The position numbers and the translations under genes are program-made. A stretch of 64,000 nucleotides of DNA from Taenia hydatigena (Eukaryota > Platyhelminthes > Cestoda > Cyclophyllidea > Taeniidae): positions 1 through 64,000 of the forward strand of contig JADWOT020001713.1 of NCBI GenBank assembly GCA_036345935.2. Direction: 5' to 3'. Under the pieces are notes generated by a model. It had not been told where the DNA came from. It saw only the letters and a program-made list of their open reading frames with translations, and did no database searches. This document shows, piece after piece, positions 1 through 11,699 of this stretch (the first letter of the stretch is position 1; the number at the start of each line of letters is the position of its first letter).

Positions 1-112
1 ACTCCAATAAGGATTAAAAAAGCTATTCGTTTGGTCCTGTATGCCAAAAGTAATACATCACACATCTTTAAGACCAAAAAGTGGTGGTTGCAATTTAAAG
101 GCACATATCAAT

Positions 113-390
113 TTAAGATTGCGTGTTTTGTGAAGTGATCAAGTCTTTAAGGTAATCAAACCACTCATCAATTTGGAGATCATCGGCGGTAACTGCTTTC
201 CAACTCGTTGGTAATTTGGACTCGTTGCTAAACCCAAATGTCATGATTTTGGAAAAAGTTGGCCGTATTCTTTGTAAAAATTTATCATGCTTGGTAAAAA
301 TGAATTTGCTAAACACAAATCTCGTTTGAATGCTTCGCGTCTGACCGGAGTTGTTGCTGCCGTTTATGCACATGCTTGCACAGCCAGCGG
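113..390 (-). pseudogene. Unrecognised coding relic, family B, best-kept copy
   Basis: On the minus strand a frame of about 86 codons ends at 113 and reads like protein. It has a basic, aromatic first half (FIFTKHDKF), then PTSWKAVTADD, then an acidic amphipathic end with EWFDYLKDL. Diverged copies lie at 38.2-38.5 kb (+) and 48.6-48.96 kb (-), where frameshifts and stops break the frame while the DNA stays alignable. This copy is the least damaged and may be the 3' exon of a gene whose 5' exons I could not find. I do not recognise the protein family. Length alone is not evidence, since random ORFs of this size are common in the window; the case rests on the protein-like composition and the three copies. 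Confidence 0.35.
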
Positions 391-399
391 TAGCGAAGC

Positions 400-3300
400 A
401 GGAGGAGATAGGTGATGATGACCTTTACCTTTGCAAGTGCTGACCACCTTCCCTGTCTCACGTCGGGAGAAGGACTTCAGTCAATTCCCTCAATTTCTCT
501 CTCCCTTTTTCTTCGCTTATTATTCGATTGAGAAATCATGGTGCCTAAAACGCGTCGAAATTGTCCGCCAGGGTCGATAATGGCGCCCTTGTCAAAGCAA
601 AGGGAAGTGTCTTGCATGCTCTATCACTTTGTGGTAACTTCTTACGCGGAGAGCGCTGCAAGAAAAAGGGCAAAAATAAAAAGAAGTAAGAGTGAGGGTC
701 CTAGGTAGGCCAAATCAACAAATGCCAATGATATAAAATGGGTACTACTTAACTAGTAGGTCACAACACTCTGCAATCTGTGCTACAGTCTCGCGAATCC
801 CGATGGATAAAATACAGGATAAGATCACTGGTACAAAGAACTTGAACTAAGACTTCGTCGTCATCACCGTGCAAATCGTCCGGAAATCACATATGAAATG
901 AAATACTCAGTAGTGAAAACTGACCACCACTGTCATAATCGGAGCATTTGAGTGGGGTAGCAAAGGAAGGAATGGCCGATTTGGACTCAAAAGGGTGGAG
1001 GAAGATTTGTGAATTAAGCAGTCAACGTTACGAAATGTGAGAACATGATTTAAGGCAAAACTGCACTTGTGACCACAAGCAGCAAGGTTGGAAGCCGTCT
1101 TGACGTGCACTTCTGCATGAGTGACAGAGGAGTTCAGAAGGGAGGCTTTATCATTCTCGCCCTAAAGGAGGTGTGGGATCACCTGATTTGCATACCAATG
1201 CAGTATGCTACTATTTTCAACTCAATAGTGCATAAAAGAAGTAAAGTCTTCTGTTCCCTTATACACTCTAAACTTTGTTTGCAGAAACGAAGGCCAAATC
1301 AAATTGAGTGTAAGCGGTTTAAGGACACTAAATTTGCAATAGCACAAAGTGCAGCATCAAAAATCTTCATAATTTGCTCACAGCGACAGTCGCTCCAGTG
1401 TTGGTTTCATTGGCATACAAGGCCTGTCGCGGGTACAAAAGGCAAGGGGTTGTTAACAAAGGTGGCAGTCAGGCTTGTGGGTTCGACGCATTTAGTGTGT
1501 AATTTGGCATTGACTCTAAAATTGCGCGTTTTCATATGCACTCGTATTATAACTGCAGGTAATGGATGCTGCAGCATCTTGCGGTTACACGTGAAGTGAG
1601 TGACCCAGAATTGTAGCATCGCTAATAGCTGCGATCCATCAACAATCGTTAAATTTGTTTGCGATCTGAATGGTCGTACATAGAACTGCATTGATGGCTA
1701 ATTCGAAGTGGTTCTAGCATGAGCAGCATCTTCTTAACACGCGGGCTGAAATTCTTTTTCAAATCACTACGATTAGTTTATAATTAGTGATTTCCAGATT
1801 GTGTCCACAGCATCCCATTCCATGTTTTGGACCTTCACTTAGTCAATGAGAACGGTTCCTAACTGTAATGACTATTTCATCCAGAATATGCTGATGGGCA
1901 GCGTAGAATTTAACGCAGTCTGTGTTGAATAGTTGGTATATTTTTGTTTCGCATACTTGAACTTCGGTCGTAAAGATTAATTTAAGCTTAAGGTGTTTTT
2001 ATGTTGACTTTAGCAGATAAGGTTTAGTGGTTTGGCATTGATCTCGACACATTTTCCATATACCCACACGTTTCTCCTGGGACTTTGTGTGAGAACACAC
2101 AACTCCACCCACGTCGCCACCTCACAACACTGGATTTCTTTGAAGCAACTCACAACTGCTGGTGCTTGCCACACATATGTACTGGGTGGAAATGTCATTC
2201 TGCCTTTCTATTGATGCTGCTCCTTAGACACAGCTTACGGATGTGAAGAAGCCCCACATTAAGATCGCAGCTATTGCACACTCTCGAGAAGAATTAGAAA
2301 GCACAGTATTCCTACACATCTAACCTTGCCCCAAGTCGTATGTGAAGTGTTGGAAAATGTGAGATAAGACTAGTTCCGAGATTGTAGATGAGCGAGAATA
2401 AAAATGAGTTGCAATGTATTAAGGTGAGGTGATGAACGAGCTGCATTGACTAGAGTGAACTAAGTGACTTCATCACCGTTCACTGTCTTGCCTTGCATCT
2501 TTCTGTAACATGTTAGGCGAAGTGATGGAAGTCCCAGCACTGAGTACTTAAAAGAAACCGCAGAGACCTGGTTGATTTTGAGCAGCACAGTGGGAGATTT
2601 ATTTCAAACATCAGTCTACAATGCTATGTGCTTCCTCTTCATCAGTGAAATTTTCAAACGGTGGTGTCTGATACACCCGGTTACCTTGAATGTGAAATGA
2701 CTTCGAATGAAAAAAAGCTAGTAGGTCGCAACTCTGCTGAAGCTCAGACTAGACCATTTTTTGAAGTCTACGAATTAAATTACTACTAGAGATGGAGGAT
2801 TTATATTCCACCAACATTAATGACTTTAACATTTGATGAATTGGCTTTGACATTCAGGCGTTTCGCGATTTCTGCGCATTTCTTTAAAGTCTGCGTGCGG
2901 AGACGACATCACACCCTCACCTCAACGACCCATTTTTTAAAAGATCAGACTGTTTCACGCGTTGATGGCACAAATAAATGAAACCCAAGTGTCACGCTGC
3001 AACGCCCGTTAACAGTGCAGCCAGTCGCAGCCTAATAAACTTGCAGATGTGAATAAGCGCAATCTTGAGATTGCAACTGTCGCAGGCTCTATGAAATAAA
3101 TTTCAAGAGAACCTACACCATGAAACATACTCAAATTGGTTGTGGAGTACTAATTTAAATAAGACATGAGTAAAGAAAATATTTGCAATTGTATGGGATA
3201 GAACCCTCAAAACCACATCGCTTGTTCAACGACAAGGTAAATGCGCACAGATACGATAAAACCGTAGCGGTCACTTCACTGACATATTGTGCGCAGTTTG

Positions 3301-3740
3301 TGTGGTCTCATCTCCTGACGTTCTCTTAAATCCCACTTTTCACAGCACATTTGCTCGCATGAGCGGGATTTTCAACAGAGAGCACTTAAAAAGGGCAAAA
3401 GAGATTTGGCTGAAGCCAGATCATACAAGTAAAAGCAACTGTAACAAACAGTGCTCACTTACATGTGATATCATGATATTTAAAATATCTCTCCTTAAAT
3501 ATCAGTCCACCTTAGCGCCTTTCAATTTCTTGGGTTCTATGAAAGCACAGTACATCTTACGTTGGTAGGATGAGGCGACGTTCCTCTACCTCGGTACGTT
3601 GCAAAACTAAGCTAATTCTATCCATGTCGCTTAGATACGATGCATGAACAGGGCGTGCATGGCTTTCGTGCTCACAAATCTGCCTCTTCGCTAAAGCAAG
3701 GTGACCCCTCTCGGTTGTGGTAATTGTGTTGCAATAGGAG
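400..3740. other. No gene recognised
   Basis: Open frames here are short (at most 176 codons at 1069-1599) with low-complexity or atypical translations. I see no coupled splice signals and no recognisable domain. I noted no repeat structure beyond scattered AT-rich tracts. Confidence 0.5.
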
Positions 3741-3742
3741 AA

Positions 3743-3782
3743 CCAATCAGCTTTACGAGGTCAGTGTGGGACGTGTATAAAG
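3743..3782 (+). promoter_or_regulatory. CCAAT box plus TATA box
   Basis: A CCAAT motif at 3743-3747 lies 28 bp before TATAAAG at 3776-3782. The TATA is about 36 bp before the ATG at 3818. This is a textbook core-promoter layout with a very short 5' leader, and it supports 3818 as the true start of the gene that follows. Confidence 0.6.
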
Positions 3783-3817
3783 TCACGGGGACAGCACGAA
3801 GGGAATAGACACAAATC

Positions 3818-6800
3818 ATGCTGGAAGTGATTGTGGTACTACTGTGTGCAGCTCATTGCTCAGGTATGCTTCTACTTCATTTCCTCATTTCTGGTCCCCT
3901 TCTCTGTTTGTTCCTCCTCCATTTTGAAAGTGTCAGTGCCAAGATAGAGGGAGTTTCGAAATGACTTTCTCCTTAAAGGCGAAACAGGCCCTAAGTTGTG
4001 GGGTTCCCGTGTTGTTGGGAAGCCGGTCGGAGTCTCGTATCCATTCGAATACGAGTACAAGAAGACCTATGTAAGTGAGATACTGTATTTTAATGGGTAC
4101 ACAATTATGAATTATGCATGCTGAAATGCATTTCGGGTACATAGAGGTTGAGATTAACATTGTGCTGATTGGCCACAGTAATCAGTATTACTTTTGCTGC
4201 ATTTAGGCTCCAGTAGTGTACACTTCAACAGCTGTCCTCAAGATGTTTATCAAGTGTTACAGGTGTGTGGCCTATGACGAATATTGGGGTAGTCCCTGTT
4301 ATTGGAGCGAAGGTAAGCTCACCTCTCACTGCCTCACATTTGAGCACTATTTTATTCATTCCAATCCTTTTATTTCTCAATACGCTTATTAGATATCAGA
4401 CACCTAGCATTTTACTAGGCAATGTCACCCAAATGTAAGCAGATTGCTTAGCTTGCTAGTTGCAAAAAATGGAACAAATTACACCTTAAAAAGAAAGAAA
4501 CCATCGCACTCTGAATGATTGTAGCGTGCAGTCTTAGAATGTAAACCAGTCAAAATGCAAATTGGCATTTGACCCGACAGGAGTCAGTTTGTGATCCAAA
4601 TAAATGCATTTTCTATATCTTCAATTCACTAGCATTGTTTTTATTCTAGAAAAAGCTAGCCTCACCATCGAAGACGTGACTAAACAGGAAAAGATTGAAA
4701 TTATCGACTTTGGTAACTATCCGAAGCTGATATCAACCACGTACTTTGTGCCGAATTGCAAGTTCCCAGCACCCAAACCAGGTATCACACTATTTACCAC
4801 GCATTAGCAGTCCAGTCATTGAAATTCCTTGAAGCAATTCGAGATAGGCAACGCATCTTTCTCTGTTCAAATGCTAGGTGGTGTGGATCTAATGACGTCG
4901 TTCCCATTTTCACGGTTTGTCAAAGGGCGGCGGCCTTTTTACGTAAATTTTGGTGTTCAAGGAGCAAAGGGCGACGGATTGGTAGGCTGTTCAGTTTCCA
5001 GACAATCTATTGTTCATTTTACATATTTTCTGCAGTACTTTTCGATTAAAGCTTGCATGTATTCTAAAATAGGCCACACTTTACATAAGTGAATCAAAAA
5101 ATTGCCTTTGGAAAGGGACTAAGCTTCTACACCAAGGCCACCCCTCCTGCAGTAAGTCCTGGAAATCTGTGTGCTAAGAAAAATTTTGTGGACAATTATT
5201 TTTTAAGGAAGAAGCACAGATAATAAAAGAAAGCAAAGTGAGGAAGCAAATATTTTCTCTCACAGATCTGCACGCGAAACTCGCGGACTTATTTAAAACA
5301 TTCTTTTAATTTACTACCACTTGACGCACCTTTGCTAACACGAATGTTGGTTCTTAATTTCGTCAGTCAGCATGATGGAAGACAAGGCCTTAGACTTGAG
5401 GATATTTTATGGAACATTCTTCCCACGGACCGACGCTAAAAATGACACTTTCACGTGGGTGGCAAACGAATCGCGTTTGACAGTGACTATCGATTACACA
5501 CAGAATGGAACATCACCTGAAGTGAAGGAATGCAATCGTAAGCCTCGCGAGCATGTAACTTCTCCCAAGTGATTATTTTTTTAAGTGAGCCGTTTCACTC
5601 GACCTTACTGCAATTCGTGCTGTCCATGATTGTCTTTAGGTCCCACCACCACTTGCTTAACTATTCAGGATCTTTATGTTGTGTTCTGCATTTCAGAATA
5701 TGGAGGGGCACAAAGTAAGTGAGTTTGTCAGTAGGCATGGCATTTAAGCCAAGGCTTTGTAAAATCTAGGTAATTAGCCATAAATATGCCTCAAAACCAA
5801 CAAATTAAGCAATTGTGTGACAACCTCACAATTTTAATTAGTCAATCCTAATGGTAATAAATGCAATTCATGCAATGTTTGCTTTAGGAGATACGACCAC
5901 GGCAGCACCCATAAAACCATTACCGGCCTCGACGCCTTATATGGGTAAGCGCTTATTTCGCTGAGTTTTCTTGACGCCACTTATGTTCTTGCGCCTTTCC
6001 AACTAGGCAGGCCAATATGGCAAAGCTACTACTTTTGTGTTAGCTCCTGACTAAAAGGGGAGCAAATTCTGTAGTTCCATTTCAATCCAGTTACAAAACT
6101 AACTCTGATGCAAAACTGAGTGACAATTGCCCGCATCGGAGCACCTGCAGAGACCACACCTAAATGCGCATCTCACTGCGATTCTTTGATTTTTATTTTA
6201 AACGCACAACTGCTAGACACTTTGCCTTTAGTTTGCGATTCTCTTTGCGCCATGGCCTCACCTTAGTTCTTTTGCGCTTATAAACAATCTGACGTGTCGA
6301 GAATCCACTCTTGTTTAGTCATTATATTCACGCACATCATTTTTCGTAGAGTAATCGGAGGTTATGTTCGTGGTAATTAACTGCTGCTTTTGTAATCAAA
6401 CAGCAACGTCGTTTGGTAAGTTGACACATTAAGCTTTATTTGGGCATAATCATCTCCATCGCACCTACCAAAGTCCACATTGGCAATGTTAGATTTCCTT
6501 GATTTTTAAACACGTGCAGTTACTCCTCGTCTGCACGATCGGTGGTTGCATAGTAAATAGTATTTGCAATGACCGACATTTCTTAATTTCCTCTCAGATG
6601 GCTAAGCTTTTCAATTCTAAAATGCAACTCATCTAAATCTCTTTGTTACCTTGAAATCTCATTGTTTTCCAACATTACCGCAAACGGCAAAATTACAGCA
6701 CGGATGCAGTAGCCTTCCGCATTGCTTTGTTAGACTTAACAGCATTCCAATCATCATTTTCTGGGCGTCCAGATTAAATACTGTCTTTTTTTAGTTGTGC

Positions 6801-6883
6801 TTGGATTGTCGGTGGTCCTGGTGATGATTTCTTCTACATCTACAGTAACTTTTTTTCATGTGTGTTCCATTTTATCGGCCTAA
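3818..6883 (+). CDS. Secreted/membrane-anchored protein with micro-exons, function unknown
   Basis: Exons read from splice sites: 3818-3863 (signal peptide MLEVIVVLLCAAHC), 3979-4070, 4207-4312 (paired cysteines CYRC), 4650-4781, 4848-4981, a poorly defined exon near 5116-5151, an exon starting at 5367 or 5371 and ending at 5537, then micro-exons 5697-5714 (18 nt), 5888-5944 (57 nt) and 6404-6415 (12 nt), and the last exon 6795-6883. Most junctions are phase 1, and the late small exons are multiples of three, so they can be skipped without a frameshift. The 5367-5537 exon carries three N-glycosylation sequons (NDT, NES, NGT). The last exon encodes a hydrophobic VVLGLSVVLVMI stretch followed by a short tail, fitting a C-terminal membrane or GPI-type anchor. 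Junction phases do not agree around 5116-5371, so one exon there is wrong or missing. I do not recognise the family. Confidence 0.72.
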
Positions 6884-6962
6884 ATTTGTAGTCTTTTCTA
6901 CCAAGAAGACTCATTTCATTGTTCGCTACATTATATTTATGTATACCTGCTGTGCACTGTTG

Positions 6963-6968
6963 AATAAA
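6963..6968 (+). promoter_or_regulatory. Poly(A) signal AATAAA
   Basis: A canonical AATAAA lies 80 bp after the stop codon at 6881-6883, consistent with the 3' end of the micro-exon gene. Confidence 0.55.
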
Positions 6969-7184
6969 GAAAGGTACAGTTCTGCAGTGGGTAGTTGCGA
7001 TGACATAGCAATCTACTACTGTTGATGTCGTTTGGCTCAAAATCGCCAGCAATGGAAGAGACGTGGGAGCTGGTATACGGCAACATTTGATTCCTTTTTA
7101 GCTAAGAAATACAGGGTCTTTTTAAATCACAATAAACTCCAGGAAGACGAGAAGACAGGAAGGTGTGATGGGAAATAACAAATC

Positions 7185-8170
7185 CACTATCTCTCTCACA
7201 ACACGGGACTCACGCCCTTAACATCAATCACTCACCCATTGCTGTCTCTTCTTTCCCTCTCTTTATCTGCCACACTCTACACTACCCCAAAAAAACGCGC
7301 TCATCAGTGGTTATTCATCCATTGATAAAAGTCTCCTTTCTCGCTCTCTTCTCGCTCACCATCTCCACCCCCGCTGAACACACGTGCTCAACATCGATCC
7401 TTCACCTAATGCTAATTGTCTCCTCTCTATTTCTTGAGCTGTGTCTCTATCACCTTTCTTCGCCAATGAAAGCCTGTGCTCACCAACGATCATTTGCGCA
7501 ATGATAAATTCCATCTCGCTAACTCACTTTATTATTCTCACTCTCTCTCTCTCCATTACCAATGTGATCTCGTGCTCAACATCAGTCATTCACTTAATAC
7601 CAATTGCCTTCTCCCGCTCTCTCTCCCTCTCCCTCTCTACCACTCTCATTCACCAATAAAATCAAGTGCTCATCATCGATCATTTGCACAATGCCAACTG
7701 TCTCCGCTCTCTTCCTTTATCTCTCCCTCACCTTCCATCGCTAATAAAATCTCATTCTCAACCTCAGTCATTCATTCAACGCCAATTTTCTCCGATCTTT
7801 GTCTTTCTCTCACTCCGTCACCCTCATTTAAAAGAACTTTCGTAGCAAACATTAATTAATCACACAAGATTATACTTCTCGTGCTTAACATCGATCATTT
7901 AATTAATGCCACTCTCTCGCTTCTCTATTTTTTCTCTCACAATCACCCTTCATCTTCAATAAAATCTTGAACTGAACATTGACCATTTGCAGGATGTTAA
8001 ATGCCTTCTGTCGTTCTCCTTCACTCTCTTTCTATTATCCTCTCTCACGAATGAGCTTTCGAGCTCAACATCGGCCTTTAATAGAACGCTAATTTTCTCC
8101 ATTCTTTATCATTCTCTCCTTTACCCTCCATCAAAAATAAAATCTCGAGCTCAACAACGAAATGCTAGAT
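7185..8170. repeat. Degenerate ~90-bp CT-rich minisatellite
   Basis: A diverged unit recurs about 11 times. It starts with a core like GTGCTCAACATCGATCATT, then a variable CT-rich tract, then an AATAAAAT-like end. Unit heads fall near 7213, 7300, 7381, 7474, 7570, 7665, 7750, 7878, 7966, 8058 and 8146, so the period is mostly 81-96 bp. The + strand is strongly pyrimidine-rich. Open frames of up to 127 codons inside it are by-products of the repeat. Confidence 0.75.
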
Positions 8171-8199
8171 ACGCCCTTAGCTTAGCTAAATCCGTAAGC

Positions 8200-11100
8200 C
8201 GTGGGACTAGCTAATGTTTAATTATTCAACCTCAACACTGGTGACAGAGAACCATCCAAGGTGGTAGCTTAGGTGGCTGCACAGTGCTGTTTCTTCTCGT
8301 TTATCTGAGTTGCGATCGTGCGCATAATCTATTCTTCGGTTTTTCATTTCTGTAGTGGTCCCTTAATTTGGACCAATGAAATACTCTTTATTTTTCCCAA
8401 CATGGCACGTTTTGTGGGTAAGCTGAACCCCCAACGAAGGGTTGCATTCCCATCAAATTGCCCCAAGGACTAGCGTATTGGTGAATACCATGACAGAGGG
8501 GAATAGCACCAAGAAGGTAAAGCGAATCTCACGACACAGTTCTTTGCCTCATATCGCATCATGTCATACAGCCTTCTTTTGGATCACAGCACAGCACATC
8601 AAAGCGCAAAGCAAAACAGAGCAGTGTACACGAAACCACACCGCTTTACCTTGAGCCGCCAGTTCTTTCATCTTTGTCATGCTGATCTAACAGTCTGCGC
8701 ACCAATAAGCGTGTTAAGAGGGGAGAGTAAGAATTAGTTTTGAGCCTTATCGTAATAATCCTTTATTTGTATAGTTATTGCTGTTATCATTACCTCTCCT
8801 GTTTATTAACATGAAACGCTTATCTTATTTTAAGTGCACATATTAAGCAAAGTGCGGTAGAGTGCAGTAAATCTCATGCTAGGCGAAAAAAATAAATGCC
8901 TTTCGTCAAAATCACACTCGTTAGAAGGGATAAAGATTGTAATAAAGGCGACACGTGGTTAGAAGCTTGCAGGGGAATAAAATTTGGACTGCAACATTTT
9001 AATTATGCATCCAGAACCGGTCTTAGACGTAATAATTGGTGCCGACCCTCTACTTAATGTCCAGCAATACACTAAGGCTCAAGCAGTTGTTTTGCTATCA
9101 AAAGAAGGCCGTAGATGGATAAGCAAAGATAGAAAAGCAGACCGACATAGCGTTACGGCACCTACTTCCTTTGGATAAATTCACACACCAATTGCTGATG
9201 ACCTACTTTGCAATTTTTCTCCCCTTTTTCTTTCATTATGCACCATTTACCTCCACTACCCTTCTGTTGTGCCAACCTTCTCCTTGCAGTTGAATAATTA
9301 CGCCACTTCTACTCTACCAAAGAGGTCTAACCAGTGCCACTATTTTCAACTTGACATGGCTAGACCTATAGCGTTTACGCATTATGCTACATCAATTGTA
9401 CCTTACGGATCTTCAAACCATCCCCTGTGAATTCGCAGAATTCATTAGCAATAAACAAACTAAATTGCACTAACTTGATCAACATCTTCGTTGGTTCACA
9501 ATTGTACACTTTGGTATGTTGCAACTAACTAGAATTGACTAAATCAGGCTGGACTGGACTGGACCGTCCTTTACCCATGACTGCATCTCACTTTAGCTAA
9601 GGTTTGCCTGGCTTATCCTACCCCATAATGAGGTGTTCTAAGGGTCGCCTTTCAAATTCTTTCTTTCTCCTTGCTACCTGCATTTGCCCTACACCAGTTC
9701 TCTCAGTTATACCTATGCTGTTTCCACTTACTCCCCCAAAGGCGATAAAGAGCAGGCCAATCCCAATGTCTACTTTGGCAACTGTAGTTTAACGAATCTC
9801 TTGTAAGACTATCACACTGATTGATTATTTTCCACCTAGGCAACCTGCGTGTTTTAGGGTAGATGAATGTTTTTCCATGCATTCGTTCCACCATCTCTTC
9901 TACCTCATCTCCTAGTTGCTCAAATAGACTAATATAAATCAAATCTTTTATTTGCATGCAATTACTCAACTGCTTTGTTAAGTGGTTCCATCTTTTAGTC
10001 TAATTTTCGACCGTCTCTTATTTGCCTGCCCACTTAAAGGACTTTGTGTTAATAGACTTATCTATCGTTGCTCTCCTTTTCTTAGATGAAATCGGGCACC
10101 TCGTGTAGAACGAAGCGGTTTTCAAGCACCAAAGTGCTGCGCAGTGCAAAAGGCTAAATCGAGTGCACAAAATGTGAAGACAGGATGGCGCAAAAATGAG
10201 ATGTATCAAAATAACAAGAGGCTTCATGGAAGATGAGGACGATTTGCAGAATACAGTCCAGTTCCCAAGGCACTTACCGAATCAAGGGAGAAATGGCGAT
10301 GACAAGGCAGTAGTAGTGTAATGACAGGCTCAAAGGTGAAGTCGCCTTTCAAAACTTATGACATTGTAAATTAAACGTGTTTTTTTCGCCCGGCAATTCA
10401 GATGCTTAGAGATGGACACCCTCACAAACCTTTACTCGCTCCCACAATCAGTGGTGAGTTGAGAGGACTTGTAATGAAACCTCTGCATCCCATGAAGTGG
10501 ATTTTAAGTTTTGGTAACTCAAAAACTTTTCGTCACCATCAAATGTAATAGACGATAAGCGAAACGCTTAAATAAGCTGGATTGAGGGACGTCAATGATA
10601 TCAGAGATCAGCCAATGTCTACATTGTCTGGTAATTATCGATGAAAGAACGCTCCTTTCCTCTTCATCCTACTCGCTAAGTCAACTTAGGAACTGCATCC
10701 GATCCATTCAAGTGACCAATCTTACATTAAGTAATTATTTGTCACCCAGTAGCGCAGTCCCATTGCCATCGGATCGGCAACATGGCATCCGCAGTCAGTG
10801 AGATTACATCCAACGCATCTTCGTTTCGCATACTTATCATTTCGTACGGTTAAATCCCATTCTTTGATAAAATCATGACCTAAGCATTAGACCATGCTTC
10901 TGCTTCGCCCAACAGTAGAAAGGAACATAAAAGATCTTTACCGTGCCCACACACGAAGAGGCTTTCTCTTGCAAGAGGCAGGTCACCTACAACTTATTTA
11001 TCGTTTCCTCATGCGGTCAGTGTGTTACTCTCCAAAAACCTTTGACAGTATTTTAGGTATATTGCACACTTGGTGCAAGAATGAACAGAAGTGGGCAGGA

Positions 11101-11235
11101 TAGGTATAGCAGAGGTCAAAAGGGAAGCTAAAAAATGACGTCGTTGTTTTTGAAAATTTGTAGCATGGCGATTGATGCACTTTCTCTAAGCATCCTGGAT
11201 ATCTAATTAGCTTAGATTTTACTTTAATTACATTT
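8200..11235. other. No gene recognised; a few weak coding hints
   Basis: An open frame at 8984-9178 (+) contains VLDVIIGADPLLN, which loosely recalls the hydrophobic core of a retrotransposon aspartic protease, but catalytic residues and flanking domains are absent. A six-codon start exon (MARFV, then G/GTAAGC) is possible at 8402, but nothing links it to a gene. Neither is supported well enough to call. Confidence 0.35.
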
Positions 11236-11238
11236 CAG

Positions 11239-11617
11239 TGAACGGGAAGCGCGTTTCTACTTATGAGTTCTACAAGCCACTAAAGCTTACTCTAAGCACT
11301 AACCACATAGAAACGCATGGTGGGCTTTTCGGTAGGTTGAATAGAGCGCATTCATTACAGCCCTGATAAAACTGCCAGTTCTGCATTGTTGATTCTGCGC
11401 AACCCCACAAAGATTATTGTGATGTTTTTTAGATTGGTACTTGAAAGAGGCAACTTTTAGCATAATTCCTATAAAAGTATGCTGCTATTGCACAAAACGT
11501 TGTTATGCTCCGAGTGTCACTACTGATTATCGCACCTACTTCCATCGAGGCCTTGAGCCCCAATTCATTGAGGGAATGGCATTGGAAAAGGTGCCTGCAT
11601 CCTATGATTTCTTGTGA
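11239..11617 (+). pseudogene. Two exons of a possible relative of the 3.8-kb gene
   Basis: Exon A (11239-11331, 93 nt) lies between a TTTCAG acceptor and a G/GTAGGT donor and is phase 1 at both ends; its translation includes NGKRVSTYEFYKPLKLTL. Exon B (11433-11617) follows a TTTTTTAG acceptor in phase 1. It reads DWYLKEATFSIIPIK, a cysteine cluster CCYCTKRC, then a polar stretch ending ASYDFL and TGA. The V-GK-V-Y-F spacing and the following IK-C-C cluster recall exons 2-3 of the gene at 3818, and intron phase is similar, but identity is low. No signal-peptide exon or promoter was found, so this is either a partial copy or a gene whose other exons I missed. It has no stop codon inside either exon. 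Confidence 0.45.
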
Positions 11618-11699
11618 TGCCCCATGCAAAGCTTAACTAAAGGTTCTATACTCAGTAGACTCATCAGCTTTACTAATCAACTACGGGGTTCCCGTTATT

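Noticed and set aside
1069..1599. 176-codon plus ORF
   Set aside because: Translation lacks any recognisable motif and has atypical Cys/Ile/Lys-rich composition; no promoter, splice or copy support.
7476..7859. 127-codon plus ORF, Ser/Leu-rich
   Set aside because: It lies wholly inside the CT-rich minisatellite; the repeat has few stop codons in that frame.
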